From Anadara kagoshimensis (Eukaryota > Mollusca > Bivalvia > Arcoida > Arcidae), in the NCBI GenBank assembly GCA_021292105.1, contig CM037873.1, forward strand, positions 17,786,527 to 17,850,526: a DNA stretch of 64,000 nt. Reading direction: 5' to 3'. Below, one piece after another: positions 47,130 through 59,999 of this stretch. The notes beneath the pieces were generated by a model. It saw only the letters and a program-made list of their open reading frames with translations. It was not told where the DNA came from and did not search any database. Each line of letters starts with the position of its first letter. Positions within the stretch are counted from its first letter, which is position 1. The position numbers and the translations under genes were made by a program.

Positions 47130-49797
47130 GTATAAATTGTGTCTTGACTTAATGTATTGTCATTATTATATGTTCACGGTTATAAAACATGAATTATTAT
47201 TATTATTAAAAATTATAATAATACTGAATAATTTTTCAATGTATTTGAATAAGATTGGACAGCAGGCATTGTCTTCATCAGCCCTCTCCTATCGCGGCCA
47301 TTATATTACACTGTACAATCAGTAAAATTCCATTTGAAATATACCTAACGGTTGCACGACACTTTGGTTCATTTTGAAAGTAGACATGTCAATGAGGATC
47401 GATCACCGAGAAAAATTAGATTTCTGCAACTTGATCCGTTCTAATTTCAAAAGCCATTGCCAAGTGAATTAAAAAAAATGCTCGGAAATCTAGAATCGCC
47501 CATCGACCGCCGGTTTTACATAACATAACTACAGTAATGTCACCTGGTCACCGTTCGTATTTGTTTGCTTTGGAATGAGGCTGAAATCGCATGCAAAAAA
47601 TCTTTCCTGTGAGTGTATACGAAATTGCAATTTTATTTTTGTACTCAAGTACTCTTATTTTACCATTAAAAACGGAATATTTAACTTAAATAGTGATGCG
47701 ACCTTAAGGCCGCGCTTCGTCCAAACGGTTGAATCCGTCTTAGTATTCAGTTCCATTTCTTTTCCAACTATACAGCAATTCTTTTATTCACTTCAAAACC
47801 GTGAACCAGCTATCCAATACACCGAGAGTTAGCCTATTGCTGCCATTATTAAAATGACTCTGTCACATTCACACACATAACTATCCCATATGCAAAACAC
47901 AATTGTGCATCCAAACTGTGGCAGAGATGGATTATATCTGTTCATAAGGCCAGTTTTTTTGGAAGATTTTTTAAACGTACTTCATTCCGATCAGATTCTG
48001 TTGTCATGCTTATTTTTAAATCAAGGTTATCATGATGATTTGTCCTTGCTGTTTTTCATTTTTATTCGAAACATAAAGATACATGGTTACAATATAAATC
48101 AATAAATATCTTATAAAATATCAGTAACACGTGGTATTTTAAATATGTAAGTTACAATATAGTAAAGGTCATTTGAGTTCACTCACGATTCAAAAGCGCG
48201 CGCAATACTATGATACTCGAGACTGAGATACATAACAAGTCATTATTTGTAAACATGACTGGGCATGAGAGTATTTAATTATGTTGTCAATCTACCCAAA
48301 AATGTATAACCGATTATCTGTGTTGAATTAATCAATGGCGCGAAACTTGTTTAAACAGTTTCACCTGAATACACCAAAGTAGCTTATATAATCTTTATAG
48401 TTTATACTTAAGTAAAAAATTAAACTGTCAAGAGGCCGTGACACACCTTTTTCACACTATGATTCAGGCACTTCGAATCAGAGACATATATAAAACGGGT
48501 TTTATATGTCACAAGTGTCTGTTCAAATAAGATTTTTATCTCTCAGTACATCTCCGATCGATTGCTCTAGCATGCGTGATTTTTGCTTCATTTAAAAATT
48601 TATTTACTGGGTAGCACGCCACCGGCCATGATCCTCAGAAAGGGTCCCCCTTTATAAAATCTTAGCCCCGCCTTTGATCTTTTATGATTCTACTAATTTA
48701 TTATATAAGAAGACTATTTGTAGATCCTTACAATAGCCAGGGCAACCAAAAGCACAAATGAAACTAGCGCCTTGCTTCATTTGATCATGTATATATCTAA
48801 TGGCGACTGTTAAACGGACACGACATTCAATGACAAAATGGTTGTGTTATAGTTCCTAACTGTTTCCCATTGTGTTGCATCAATATTGAACTTTGCTAAA
48901 GATTCTATCAACTATCTGGAACTTTGGCGGTCATCCCGGTATTTATAGTGTCATTTTCAAAATCAGCCGCATGACAATAGCAACAGCCAACACTTGTACC
49001 CAGGATACCATTCATAAAATTATTTAATAAATTTTTCTGACAAACCAGAATCAAATAGTGACTCACTCGTGATTTTTCCAAAATGCATTTCCATCCAGAT
49101 TTATTGGAAACAATTCATCTAATCGGTTTTATGAATCTCAGGTTACGTAATGAGCACGTCAGTGATTAAATGTAATTTTGGGTGACTTTACGCCCTCAGG
49201 TCCAAAAAGATGGCTCTTATGAGTCTGAATAAATATAGATAAAAAACAACTGGATTTTAGTAGTATGTTTAAACAATTTTGGATAATGAGGACATGTTTG
49301 TAAAAGTTATATTTTATTTTTAAGGAAAGAGGATTTAATTTGAACTTTTTTGATACATAATTGTAAAAGTATAAGCTAAAAATTTGGAAGCTAAAGTTGA
49401 TCTAGACATGGTATGTACGTTTTTTGTGAAGCCAGGTTCGTTTTTCTCCCTATATATATATTGGCTGACGTCATCGACATTTACCGATACTTAAAGTTTA
49501 TAAATAATCCCCAAAACTACGTAATATATCACCGTTGTTTTTCCCACACTTTACACGGTTTAATAGGATCATCATAATCAAAATTTTCCACCAGTCACGG
49601 TTATATAATATTTGGAAATAATTTTCGAACAGGCCTGGATATCCTGACCCGGTTGTTTAAAAGTCCACTAGCTTAATCACCTGGTTTGCGAAAAATTGTA
49701 TGTTTAAAATGTAATACACACAGTTGCCACTATTATCGAAACAAGCGAATAAATTAAACACTTTATGTCTTTAACATTAATTACAAATTGACTGAGT
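47130..49797. other. Intergenic DNA without recognised features
   Basis: The short ORFs here have no domain or composition suggesting real genes. A repeat-like 'GGGTCCCCCTTTATAAAATC' stretch occurs near 48640-48660. Confidence 0.5.
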
Positions 49798-49856
49798 TGT
49801 CATATACCACTTTTTAAATTTAATAGTAAAATACATTCAAAAAGTGGTATATGACA
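49798..49856. mobile_element. Tiny hairpin element with TGTCATATACCA ends (59 bp)
   Basis: TGTCATATACCACTTTTT at the left is matched by AAAAAGTGGTATATGACA at the right, with a ~22-bp centre. It is related to 52996-53081. Confidence 0.7.
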
Positions 49857-50651
49857 AAATTAACAGAATTCAGTGGACAACTGTGTCCTGAAAAATACAA
49901 CTTTAACTGACTTCAACAGAAAAGTTTTACAGACCTGTAGAAATGTTAACACTAGGCTAACAGATTATGTAATAGCTATATTTCACAGATTTTCGTACTT
50001 GCTACAGTTATATTTCTCTCGACAGCTGTTCAGCCACCCTGCCGCTCGACTGCCGAGGTTTGACCCCTTTTCGTTAGCTCAGTGTTAAACTTTCGACTGG
50101 GCTGTACTTTATATCAACAAAAAAGTGGTAAGACTTCCTTCTGTATCCCCACCCATTAAATTCTATGTAAAATTTAAGAAAAATGGTTTTTCACAAAAAA
50201 GTTCAAATGGCTTGATTCCATCGGTTTTAGGATTTTTTCAGTCGAAAATAAAATTTTAGTGGGGTTGTTGTTGTTACAAATGGAAGTCTTTCCAAAAAAG
50301 TTTCTATTTTTTTATAATTGTGAATTGTGTTAATTATTGGAATCAAAGTCGCCAATATTAAAGCAGACACTAGCAAGATTAATCGCGTGGGCTTAGGGAC
50401 AAACAAGACGTTGTCAGTAGGACAACTCGATCCACTCTGATCTACTTATGGGACATCCAAAGCTTAAATCGCAAATCTTCTTTTCTAAACTATAATCAGT
50501 AATGCCTTATACCCAGTTTTTCAATATCATCAAATCTGAAGTAGTGGTGGCTTAAACTATATTCATTATTACTAAAACTCGTTTTGCAGAGATTGTAGCC
50601 ACATTTTACAAAAAAATATATATTACTTAGTGGCATTATTTCATTAGGAAG

Positions 50652-50930
50652 TTGAGAGTTGAGTAATGGTGTTTCACAACCCAGTCAAGAATATTTCACT
50701 TATATCGAGGCGAAGGTGCAGAGATTTTGCCCGTGTCACTGTTGCGCTGACATTGCACAGCAGGGTTCTTCATCGTGCCACGCCTACCGTTACACGGGGC
50801 ATCGTTTATTAATATTTTTAGATCCATCCGAAAGAACCGTGACTTTCATTTCGAAATGCTGAGTGCTTAGCGAAAGAACAGTCACTACCCACTTTCAAGT
50901 CTTGGGTCGGACCAGTCGGGGTTTTGTTAT
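50652..50930 (-). mobile_element. tRNA-derived SINE, truncated in the tRNA head
   Basis: Tail 'CAGTCAAGAATATTTCACTTATATCGAGGCG' and body 'GGTGCAGAGATTTTGCCCGTG' (plus strand) match the copies at 52195 and 58762. The unit ends at 'CGGACCAGTCGGGGTTTTG' before the B box is complete. Confidence 0.7.
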
Positions 50931-51317
50931 GATAATATTTATCATAAATAATTAATAACTATGCAACCACGTGTGCTGTTTACTTGATCAACATCTGTAC
51001 AGACTGACTAACGTCATCTACAGTACCTAAATGACGTCAAAAATACGGCATGCATCATACGTCAGGTATACACAAATCAATTAATACAGGGACCATATCA
51101 CAACATTTCCGCTTTCAAGCTTAGCCAAACTGATACACTTGTTGCTTTTTTTTTTTTCTTTTTTTTTTACAGATAATTAAAATAATGGAATCCGAAATAA
51201 ACTTATAAATGACTGACTGTCCTGAAAATCTACAAAACACAAATGGAATAACTATTCTAGAACTTACTTTTTAGACTGGGAATACTTTCTAACATTAATA
51301 TTGTAAATATTTCGGTT

Positions 51318-51668
51318 TTAAAGAGTGAGTGAGTGAGTGAATAATTGTTTAAAGCCGCATCAGCAATATTGCAGCTATTCGCGGCTAGAAAAAGTAAAAG
51401 ATACAGTAGTATCAATAACACAAACTATTAAAATGAAAGCTAAGAATAACCAAGAAAACAATTATATTTTACTATACAAGTTAATTTCCCGAAGGAAGTT
51501 TAAAATTTGATGTCCACTGACATTACCAAAAGATCTTGCATTGATATTGCTGGATAAAAATTATCCCTTGTAGGTGCAAAGTCAACACAATCCAGCAAAA
51601 TGTGCTGAACAGATTGTTGACCTTGACATGGGACACACTGGGGAGGTTGTTCTCCTTTTAATATAAAT
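51318..51668 (-). pseudogene. 3' end of a non-LTR retrotransposon (LINE)
   Basis: On the minus strand the ORF end reads LKGEQPPQCVPCQGQQSVQH, then ILLDCVDFAPTRDNFYPA and a stop at about 51500. The CxxC...HILLDC...R pattern is the usual C-terminus of LINE polymerase ORFs. It is followed by ~180 bp of 3'UTR with a stem-forming 'GCCGCGAATAGCTGCAATA...GATGCGGC' and a terminal (TCAC)n run at 51322-51340. It is a 5'-truncated copy. Confidence 0.75.
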
Positions 51669-51676
51669 ATTATGGC

Positions 51677-51868
51677 CGATTCTACAGCACCGAAGAACAA
51701 TACTTTCATGCCTATTGTACTGGGATAAAGGTGTAAATCCCAGACAAGGCTGAATTGAAAATAATTTATTATGTTCTTGGCTACTCCAATGATTTGACCA
51801 TTGATCATTGATCCTTTATCCCAGTACGATAGGCGTGAAAGTATTGTTCTTCGGTGCTGTAGAATCGG
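51677..51868. repeat. Inverted repeat with ~54-bp arms next to the LINE fragment
   Basis: GATTCTACAGCACCGAAGAA at 51678 continues to GTACTGGGATAAAGG at 51731 and is repeated inverted at 51812-51868 with about four mismatches. The spacer is ~80 bp. It may be an inverted duplication made at insertion. Confidence 0.8.
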
Positions 51869-51956
51869 CATCCATTCAGTGATAGCACGGCATCCGTTTA
51901 TATATAATATATTCTTTAAATTTTCCCTGCTGACAACTCAGAATCAGTACCTGTAC

Positions 51957-52734
51957 CAGGCCCGTAGCAGCAATTTAAAAGTGGAGGGGCCAAAATTAAA
52001 ATATACAAAAATTAAGAAAGTAGTGAACACATTAACAACTTTATTTAGTACAAAGAAAGTAAGGATCTATAAAACGGAATTCTGAACAGATCTACCACTA
52101 TCAAATTAAATCAGATAGTTATCATCTGACGTTTGGCTGGAGATGTTCATCTAGTCAGTCCCTTTCAGTTCGAATCTTGAATGTTGAGTTGATTTGTATA
52201 AGGTTTTACGTCCCAGTCAAGAATATTTCACTTATATCGAGACGTAAACAATTCTAGGTGAAGGTACAGAAATTAATACCCGTGCAGTGCGCGTATGGCA
52301 TGAGCAATGAGGGTTCTTTATTATCGTGTCGCTTCTACCGTAACACGGTACCTTGGTTTTTAAGACCCGTGACTTTCACTTCTTATTGCTGAGCGTTTAG
52401 CGAAGGAAGAGTCACTACCTATTTTCAAATCTTAGGTTTTACTCTGCCGGGGTTCGAACCCACGACCTGCCACTTACGGAGCGAACGCTCTACCGACTGA
52501 GTGTTTCCACCCAAAACAGATCATATAAATAAACAACAAGACGAAAACGGGAAAAAATCATTTTCCGGAAACTGTATCGTCAACATAAAATTAATAATTT
52601 ACATTAAATTATATTGCGTTTACAGAGGGATCTACTGACTTTTATTAAATTACATGTCTTAGAAACTGAATGAAATTTTAACAAAAAAGGTGGAGGGGCC
52701 TAGCCCCCTGTCCCCCCCCTTTCCTACGGGCCTG
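51957..52734. mobile_element. MITE with CAGGCCCGTAG ends, TSD TGTAC, and a SINE nested inside
   Basis: CAGGCCCGTAG at 51957-51967 is inverted at 52724-52734. TGTAC flanks both ends directly (51952-51956 and 52735-52739). The terminal CAGG sequence is hAT-like, though hAT elements normally make 8-bp duplications. The SINE at 52195-52512 accounts for 40% of its length. Confidence 0.75.
52195..52512 (-). mobile_element. tRNA-derived SINE, nearly full length
   Basis: On the minus strand it starts with the A-box region 'CAGTCGGTAGAGCG', then B box GGTTCGAACCC, then the body, and ends in the tail 'CGATATAAGTGAAATATTCT'. It lies inside the MITE 51957-52734. Confidence 0.85.
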
Positions 52735-52995
52735 TGTACAGTATACCAAGTTGCTTATAAGTCATACTAAGTATGCATAATATTCCTTTGTCATATTATA
52801 TATTATGGTGTCGTGCTTATATAATACATGTAATGCAATAGCGCTAGGAACAACTAGTTACTTAGTATGAAAAGCACATAATGCACATTGAAGATTTCAC
52901 AGTGACAGGCATTTCAATAAAACCGAAGATAACCATCGAAGACAACAAAGATGGAATTCTTGTAATTGACGGAAACTCTTCAAAAACAACACAGC

Positions 52996-53081
52996 TGTCA
53001 TATACCATTTTTTAAAAATTTAATCATAAAATACCATTTTTAAATGTATTTTATGATTAAATTCAAAAATGGTATATGACA
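52996..53081. mobile_element. Small hairpin element with TGTCATATACCA ends (86 bp)
   Basis: The arms TGTCATATACCATTTTT...TTTAATCATAAAATAC are inverted across a few bases, giving a near-perfect ~40-bp stem. CAGC lies directly outside each end (52992-52995, 53082-53085), a possible target duplication. Confidence 0.75.
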
Positions 53082-53089
53082 CAGCTGAT

Positions 53090-55200
53090 GTCTTAAAATG
53101 TAAAAATATCAGAACGAAGCTCACGTACACATGCAGAAATAATTGTTGATCTTTTGTGACTGTTTACATCGTATACCAAAATTATTTCATCTCATGATTT
53201 ATTCAACAAATTGTTGGACATTGTCACTTCAATTGCGATCGTAGAATCCGGGGAACATACAGTGAACAATAGGTTTAAACATTTGTAGGCTGCCATTTCA
53301 TTAAAATCTGCATGGCATAGGAACGTGGTAACTTTTTGGGGGTCTACATTTGGATTTCGTACATTGAGATGGGATCAGTTTCAACTGAAAAACGAAGACT
53401 ACCATCTGGACTTGCAAACTAGTAATGGCGATTCGTTATGAAATATTGCTTAAAATCTTTCCTCGATAAAAAACAAGTAAAATAATGACATTGTTTTTGA
53501 TACCATTGTCGCCACTGCGTGTTTCTCATTGTCAGCGCCAAATTCTATGTTTGACCTTTGTTCAGCTGTAAAATCTTGTTTTGATTGATTAGAATATACA
53601 AATTATAATGTTCTTGTTTTTTAAGGTTTCTGTACGATGGTTGACATAACGCTACTGACAACTGTCAGAAATGTCGCCAGAAAATCGATTTTAAAGGGGA
53701 ACATAATTTTTCATAAACTTCTAAACCGACGATGGCATAGCTACATTTACGTAAAAACGCATGTGTGTACACATTAACAGGGGTGCGGGGGTTGCAACCC
53801 CCCTTCGAAAAATTTAAGAGAGAGAGAGCTATTGACTGATCTGACCCGCATATGTTAATGTAACAACCCATTTCTGTATACGTGTTGTTCCGGATCGCGT
53901 TCACTAGAGCCCACGTCTCTGGAAGCTCGCACCTAGCATTGATATACTAGTAATTCTCAACCACCCCCATCCCTTCAAAACATCCTGGATCCACCCCCTG
54001 CATTAATATGACAACAAAATATATTTGCCCTCTGACAATGTGGTGTTTTAATGACAAGTTTGCAACCTATAAAATCTTTAACACTCGTTGAAACCTTAGG
54101 CTGTATCCATGTATTTGTCAATATTGTCATGTGCTACTTTTGAATTTTTATGGAATATAATATTAACAGGGTATAAACAGATTTAGTGTTCTTAGAAGGG
54201 TAAGGACATTCTTACGCACAACAATGCACCAAAACCATATTTCTAGTCTAGGGATCAGGAAAAGAATGTAGATGTTGAGAAGGCAATCAACACATTTGCC
54301 TCTTTAAAAAACAAAAAAATTCGCTTTATATGAAACTGTATAAATTATAGAATTAATGACTGTCATAATAAAGATTTTCGAGCAATTACTTTGAATAATG
54401 TGTGGTTTCGGGTGCCTGGATTTTGACAATTATTATACTTGTAAACAAATTTCTGAGAAGGGAATTTAGAAATTGAGACAAAATATCTAGTATATAGCAA
54501 AAACAGTGTAGTATAATATAATGGGTAAACGATTTTCTAATACCAAAATGTTGATATTTATGGTCACTTTCGGTAGCGCAATCATAAAGTACTTTCCTCA
54601 CTGAATGCAGATTAGAACGGCAGCAAACAACAAAGTGAATTGATTTATTACAAATTCTACAACGCTTGGTTTGGGTTAGGCATCTTTTTTGTCGTGCTTT
54701 TTATTGCATATTGTATACAAAATTTGAGAAACATGATTTCCTGAGACTTGACTACCTTAAGACGAACCCTTTCTAAAATGGCCTCGACGACCACCACCAC
54801 CACCACCACGTGCTCTCGGTTTCCCGCCATAACCTTTCACTGCATCCACTTATTGGATTTGACCTTTCATGTTCTGCAAGGGCGGATTCAGGCGGGGCGC
54901 CCCCTAAACCCCCTAAAACCGGCGAAGCAAACTTTCTCTCTCGTACACACGCACGTGTGAGGAAAATATATAGACGCATTTAATATCCGGATTCATATAT
55001 ACCATTCAGTATCCAATTTTATTTTATACATACACGATATCTACATCCTCTTTTAATATCATGATGGCTCGATCTTGCAAACAAGCAAAACTTGACAGCT
55101 TTTGCTTCGTTGAAGACAGGTGAAATCGAAAAATCATTTCCATCTGGATCTTATCAACCATAGTTTATAATCACACATCCAATTCATTCACTACACAATG
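53090..55200. other. Intergenic DNA; repeat fragments only
   Basis: I see no supportable gene. 'GGGGTTGCAACCCCCCTTCG' near 53783 and 'GCGGGGCGCCCCCTAAACCC' near 54893 look like ends of dispersed GC-rich elements. An (ACC)n run lies at 54788-54809. Confidence 0.45.
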
Positions 55201-55212
55201 TAACACCGTTGG

Positions 55213-55215
<3 letters not shown>

Positions 55216-55259
<44 letters not shown>

Positions 55260-55277
55260 AAGAAGAAGAAGAAGAAC
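55216..55277. repeat. (CT)n microsatellite followed by (GAA)n
   Basis: About 41 bp of CT repeat, then GAGAAGAAGAAGAAGAAGAA. Confidence 0.95.
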
Positions 55278-57117
55278 GAGGACAGAAAGATGGTTCAAAT
55301 TTTAAAAGGCCTTTTTCCTGTTCACACCAGGTCAATGGAATGAAACCTTACAAACTGATGTCCCGTATCACTGAAAAGGTTTAGTAATTAGATGTATTAT
55401 CTAAAGTAATTATTAATATAAGAACAATTTTGAGTGAGAAATGTAGTCTTATGGACTGAATTTTACTAGGTAGCCCATAATCAGGGGTTCTAATGTAGGG
55501 AGTTAGCTCACTGTGTGTCTTAAGGAACATATACCACTGGGCACAGCCAAGTGTAACACTCTCACACTCAAATTATCCATAACATTAGGCGAACCAGTTG
55601 ACACTTGTGTCTTCTTTATTCTGAGAGTCAGGTGAGAGAGCATTATCTCAAATGTTTAAGTCATGTATTACCTGGCCAGGGATCGAACCTACCGTGCATC
55701 CAGATCTAAATGTTTCAAAAAGGTAACCTACTCTTGCATGAATTAAATCAATTGATTTATGAGTATAATAAAACATTAATCTATTGATTCATTAATTAAT
55801 TTATTTATTCATTCATTAATCGATCGATCGGTCTTTTATTTATTTATTTATTTATTTATTTATGAGGCGAGAAAAGAAATATTGCACATAATGTAAAAAT
55901 CTAGTGTGAGCACTGAAGTGCAGGTGACACTTTTCAACGGTGTCCCTGAGTACCCTTGGTAAGGACTAAGGATCAATCGGGGCTTGGTAATTTTTTCAAA
56001 ACTTTGAGTCAATAATCTAAAAATACAAAAACTTAAAAACTTGAAACAATGTTGGATATTTTACTTTTTGGATTTTTGGTCAAAACGCTAAAAACTCAAA
56101 AAGATTTTGGATATTTGTTCAATGGGATAGTTTATAACGTATTTTGGTTAGGGAATTAAAAAAAATGTGTATAAACCCGTAAGGCGTGAAAACGCATTAG
56201 CCAATCAGAACCTAGTTTTGAACTACTTATATTAATGAAGTGGTTGGATATGCCATATCAAAATGTCAGCTACCTCGCCTTGGAATAGCGTACACGGGAT
56301 ATTGCAGCAAATTGAAATATTGGGCGACATTCGCTTCATCAATTTGTCAATGTTTCAACAGTATATCGGATGCACTTTACCATTTTTAAATATAACCATT
56401 TATGTGTCCGATTGATGAATCAATACACCATCACGTATTAAATCGAACAGGAAAGTAAACTAATAACTTTCAACTATCGCTGGTGTTGTTAACATGGGCT
56501 GTTTGGCTCACTTTATGCAATACCCCATGTACGCTGTGCCACCGTGGCAAAAGACTAGATTTGGTCATGACAATCAGTTAACATCAAATAAGTATTAAAT
56601 ATCGTTTAAACAGAAAAAAACGGTATTAAAAAGCAAAGACACAAACTGAATCATGCACTCAATCTTTGATCTTGAATTTGAAGATACCCGACCAGACTTC
56701 GAGCTCTTGGGCTGCCCACCCTACAATATTAGAGAGAGAACGTGCTAATTTGATCCAGGTTTATAAAATATTGAATAAAATTGATAAAGTAAACAAAAAT
56801 ATACTACCTTTATCAAGTGTATCCCATACCGTGGACTTAGTATGAAACTTGCAAAGAAACACAATAGAAAAAATATTAGAAAGTTTAGTTTTAATCAACG
56901 TGTTGTTAATTCCTGGAACACTCTTCCTATTGACATTATTCAGCGATTTCCTGAACAGCTTTAAAAGCAAATTAAACAAGGAGTGGATTGAACCATCCAA
57001 GTTCGAGTCAGATTGTTTTCTAAACCAAGAACCGGAAATCCAGAATCAAAAGTTTGATGTTGGAAAGAAATTCATCAAGATGGGTTGGAGATGCAGACAG
57101 CCTATAGCTGAATACAG

Positions 57118-57356
57118 CTAGAAGACCTCGGGATACAGGTTTGTCTGTCTGTCCGTGTAAACCCTGTCCAGATCATATCTCATAGTATCTGTAGATAACT
57201 GTCATAAAACTTTACATAAGTAATCTTCATGGCCCAAAGTTGTGTCATAACCTTGAATCAATGTCATATTGGAAAGGTCAAGGTCACAGGAAAACATTAA
57301 GCCCTTGTAGATGTTGGAAGCGGGGGGTATTTGGCTCTCAAGAGACAGTTCTAGTT
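57118..57356 (+). repeat. Dispersed repeat with GCGGGGGGTATTT end
   Basis: 'TGTCCGTGTAAACCCTGTCC', 'AAGGTCAAGGTCACAGGAAA' and 'GGCTCTCAAGAGACAGTTCT' occur in the order seen, inverted, at 37959-38190. Confidence 0.65.
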
Positions 57357-57529
57357 TTTATAGGATGTGGTCTTTAGTATGCAAATTTGATACATTCAGC
57401 AGTACAATGGGCAGACCAAAGAGTATCCAAATATTTTGTCAGATGATGCCCAAAAATGTTTGTAAAGTTTTGAATCTTTTCAACAAGGAAAATTGAGAGA
57501 CTAACCTTTTTATCAACTCAGTAAAAGTT

Positions 57530-58662
57530 TTGAAAGGGCAGCTAAAACCACAGGTGTATGCAAATCTACTACTAGTATACAACATATGCAAAAGTAATAT
57601 AGAGGGGCCCGATTCAAATGAACCAAGAAGGTGTAAAAAGAAACATGACAGTTTTGACAAAAGTACTATAAGACAGATTGAGTATAACATTCACCATAAC
57701 AATGAAATCCCAACTCTAAGTAAAATTCAAGAGAAAATAAAAGCCAGTATCAATGTTTCCAAAAGTTTAATTGCTGTTACTTTAAGTGAAGCTGGTTTTA
57801 GGTATAAAAAGAAAGCTCAGAAGTTGCTTATTTTTGAAAATCAAAATGTTGTGGCTGATCGCTGTTTTTATTTGAGGAAAATTAAAGAATTCCGTAGTCT
57901 GGGGTTTGATATAATATATTTAGATGAGACCAGGGTTAATCAAAACCATACAACTCAGTATACTTGGATTTCGGATACACCACATCAGAGATCAGATCAG
58001 AGATATGTTATTCTTCATACTGACAGAAAATGTACTGAATTGATTCCAGGGTGTGAGCTTATATTCAAAGCAAAGTCAGGTGATGGCGAATATCACAAGG
58101 AAATGAATGGCGATGCCTTTTAACACTGGTCTGGGCATCAACTGCTGCCAACCTTGAATAACCCAAGTGTTATAATACAGGATAATGCACCATATCATGT
58201 TAGAACTGAAAACTCTATAAGGCCAACATCAAATTCTAGAACAGACGGAATAGAGAAATGGTTACTTGACAGTAAAATAAATTTTCCACCACTTGCAAAA
58301 AAAAACGAACTTTATGATTTGAAAAGAAATTTATAAAAAAAAATAATGTTCTGGCAAACAAGCATGGTCACTTTGTATACTCAGGATGCCCGTCAGGCAC
58401 TGCGAACTCAATACTATTTAATTAGTGAGGGCTCACTGTAAAAACTTTATTGCAAAGAATAATAAAACTGGTAAACTTTCTGACATTAAAAACCTCATAT
58501 ACCAGTCATTTACACAGATAACACCTGAAATTTGGGGAAATTGTGTTCTAAAAAAGAGAAGATTTTTAAAATCATCGGGAATCGGGTGGATTGAATTATA
58601 GTGCAGTTGAAAAGTTTGCCATATTAGTTGATTCTTACAGCCAGTCTGATGATGAATTTTAA
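57530..58662 (+). pseudogene. Decayed Tc1/mariner-IS630-type transposase
   Basis: The frame gives a helix-turn-helix-like N-terminal part, then DSFDKSTIRQIEYNI, PTLSKIQEKI, YKKKAQKLL, IIYLDETRVNQNHT (first catalytic Asp), GDGEYHKEMNGDAF, then a TAA at 58121-58123, then SVIIQDNAPYH (second Asp) and KKNELYDL (probable third acidic residue). A second TAA lies at 58334-58336; the same frame runs on as KHGHFVYSGCPSG to another stop at about 58423. The 3' end, in other frames, reads FIAKNNKTGKLSDIKNLI and finally VEKFAILVDSYSQSDDEF before TAA at 58660. DDE_3-type endonuclease family. No initiating ATG and no terminal repeats were found, so this is an old, inactive copy. Confidence 0.85.
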
Positions 58663-58761
58663 ATTACAACCAGGTCGTGAAAAACAAAATAAATAATCAG
58701 GTACGTGATAACATTTACATATTTAAAACAAATATCAAATAATCGCTCTCCCTCTCTCAGC

Positions 58762-59100
58762 TGACCACTACGGTAGCTCAGTTGGTAGAGTACTTGCTCC
58801 GTAAGTGGGAGGTCGTGGGTTCGAACCCCGACCGGGTCAGACCCAAGACTTGAAAGTGGGTAGTGACTGCTCTTTCGCCAAGCACTCAGCATTACCAAAT
58901 GAAAGTCGCCGTTCTTTCGGATCGGAACTTAAAATAAACGAGGTCCCGTGTCACGGCAGGAGTGGCATGATAAAGAACCCTGCTGTATAATGCTATCAGT
59001 GCAACACACGAGCAAAATTTATGCACCTTCGCCCAAATCTGGCGACGTCTCGATATAAGTGAAATATTCTTAATATGCTTAACTGGGACGTTAAACACCA
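58762..59100 (+). mobile_element. tRNA-derived SINE, full-length
   Basis: The tRNA-like head has A box TAGCTCAGTTGGTAGAG and B box GGTTCGAACCC. The body runs through 'AGACTTGAAAGTGGGTAGTG' and 'TAAAGAACCCTGCTG', and the tail is CTCGATATAAGTGAAATATT followed by 'GGGACGTTAAACACC'. A (CT)n(GT)n run follows directly. The A and B boxes are an internal RNA polymerase III promoter. A family member of the mollusc V-SINE kind is likely, but the name is not verified. Confidence 0.9.
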
Positions 59101-59103
59101 TTA

Positions 59104-59147
59104 CTCTCTCTCTCTCTCTCATGTGTGTGTGTGTGTGTGTGTGTGTG
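59104..59147. repeat. (CT)n(GT)n microsatellite at the SINE 3' end
   Basis: CT run 59104-59120, then GT run to 59147, directly after the SINE tail. Confidence 0.95.
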
Positions 59148-59794
59148 CTGGGGGCAGTGGTATTTTGCAATAGGTATGTATATAATTGGCGATGTTTCTA
59201 GTTTTGAAATGGTCCCTATTCTTACTTGTAAAAAGGATATCTATATATAGTAAACAAGTACACACCTGGGGTGAAAGATTCTAATATCATTCACGGGTGA
59301 ATTCAGCCCTTCCTCCTTTCGTTAATTTTGCATAGAGGCTCCGACGGGGCTGTATGTAAGGTATAAGTAACTGAAAAAGGAATTTTTTCTGTAAACAACA
59401 TGGTTGGACTGCTAGTAAAACAAAATAAAAAATAAATTGGTTTGTTACAGATTTTTTGAACACATAAACATGAAATTCATTTCAATTTACCCGATATTTA
59501 AACTTTGGGACGAATACATCGACTATTAGTATTTTCTGAAAATACAGTATATAGACAACTCCACCACCGAGTCCCTTGATAAGTTTGATACAGCATTTGT
59601 TGACCAAAGTGAAATAAAGGTAGTAAACCCAGCCATTTTCTATAAAGTTAAAATTCGAAAATTCTTTGTATAGAAGTATCTTCCGTTCATTGATAGGAAA
59701 ACTTTATTTTTTATTTTTTGTTCATTCTTCATCTTGGCGAGGACCTAACTGCCTATTAAAATTTCAAATGTTATCAAAAGTAAATACAGTTGTT

Positions 59795-59906
59795 TTTTTT
59801 AATTTAATTTATTTTTTATTTTATTTTATTTTTTTATTTTATTTTATTTTATTTTATTTTATTTTATTTATTTTATTTATTTTATTTTATTTTATTTTAT
59901 TTTATA
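59795..59906. repeat. (TTTTA)n low-complexity tract
   Basis: About 110 bp of imperfect ATTTT pentamers. Confidence 0.95.
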
Positions 59907-59999
59907 ATTACTAATAAGTTCAAAATCTAGCGACAGTTAATATCTTTGAATTGCCCTTCAGCTGAACCCCTTAAAAAGCAGCCAATTAGAACAAGATGC

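Noticed and set aside
47575..48105. Two ORFs of 71-85 codons
   Set aside because: No recognisable domain, no splice context, AT-rich chance ORFs.
54748..54960. 70-codon ORF with a Thr run
   Set aside because: Created by an (ACC)n repeat and a GC-rich repeat end; no domain.
55490..55700. Another tRNA-derived SINE on the minus strand
   Set aside because: A B-box-like GGTTCGATCC is present, but neither the A box nor the family body or tail can be recognised.
58771..58845. A tRNA gene
   Set aside because: A and B boxes are present, but it is continuous with SINE body and tail shared by other copies, and the acceptor stem is not paired.
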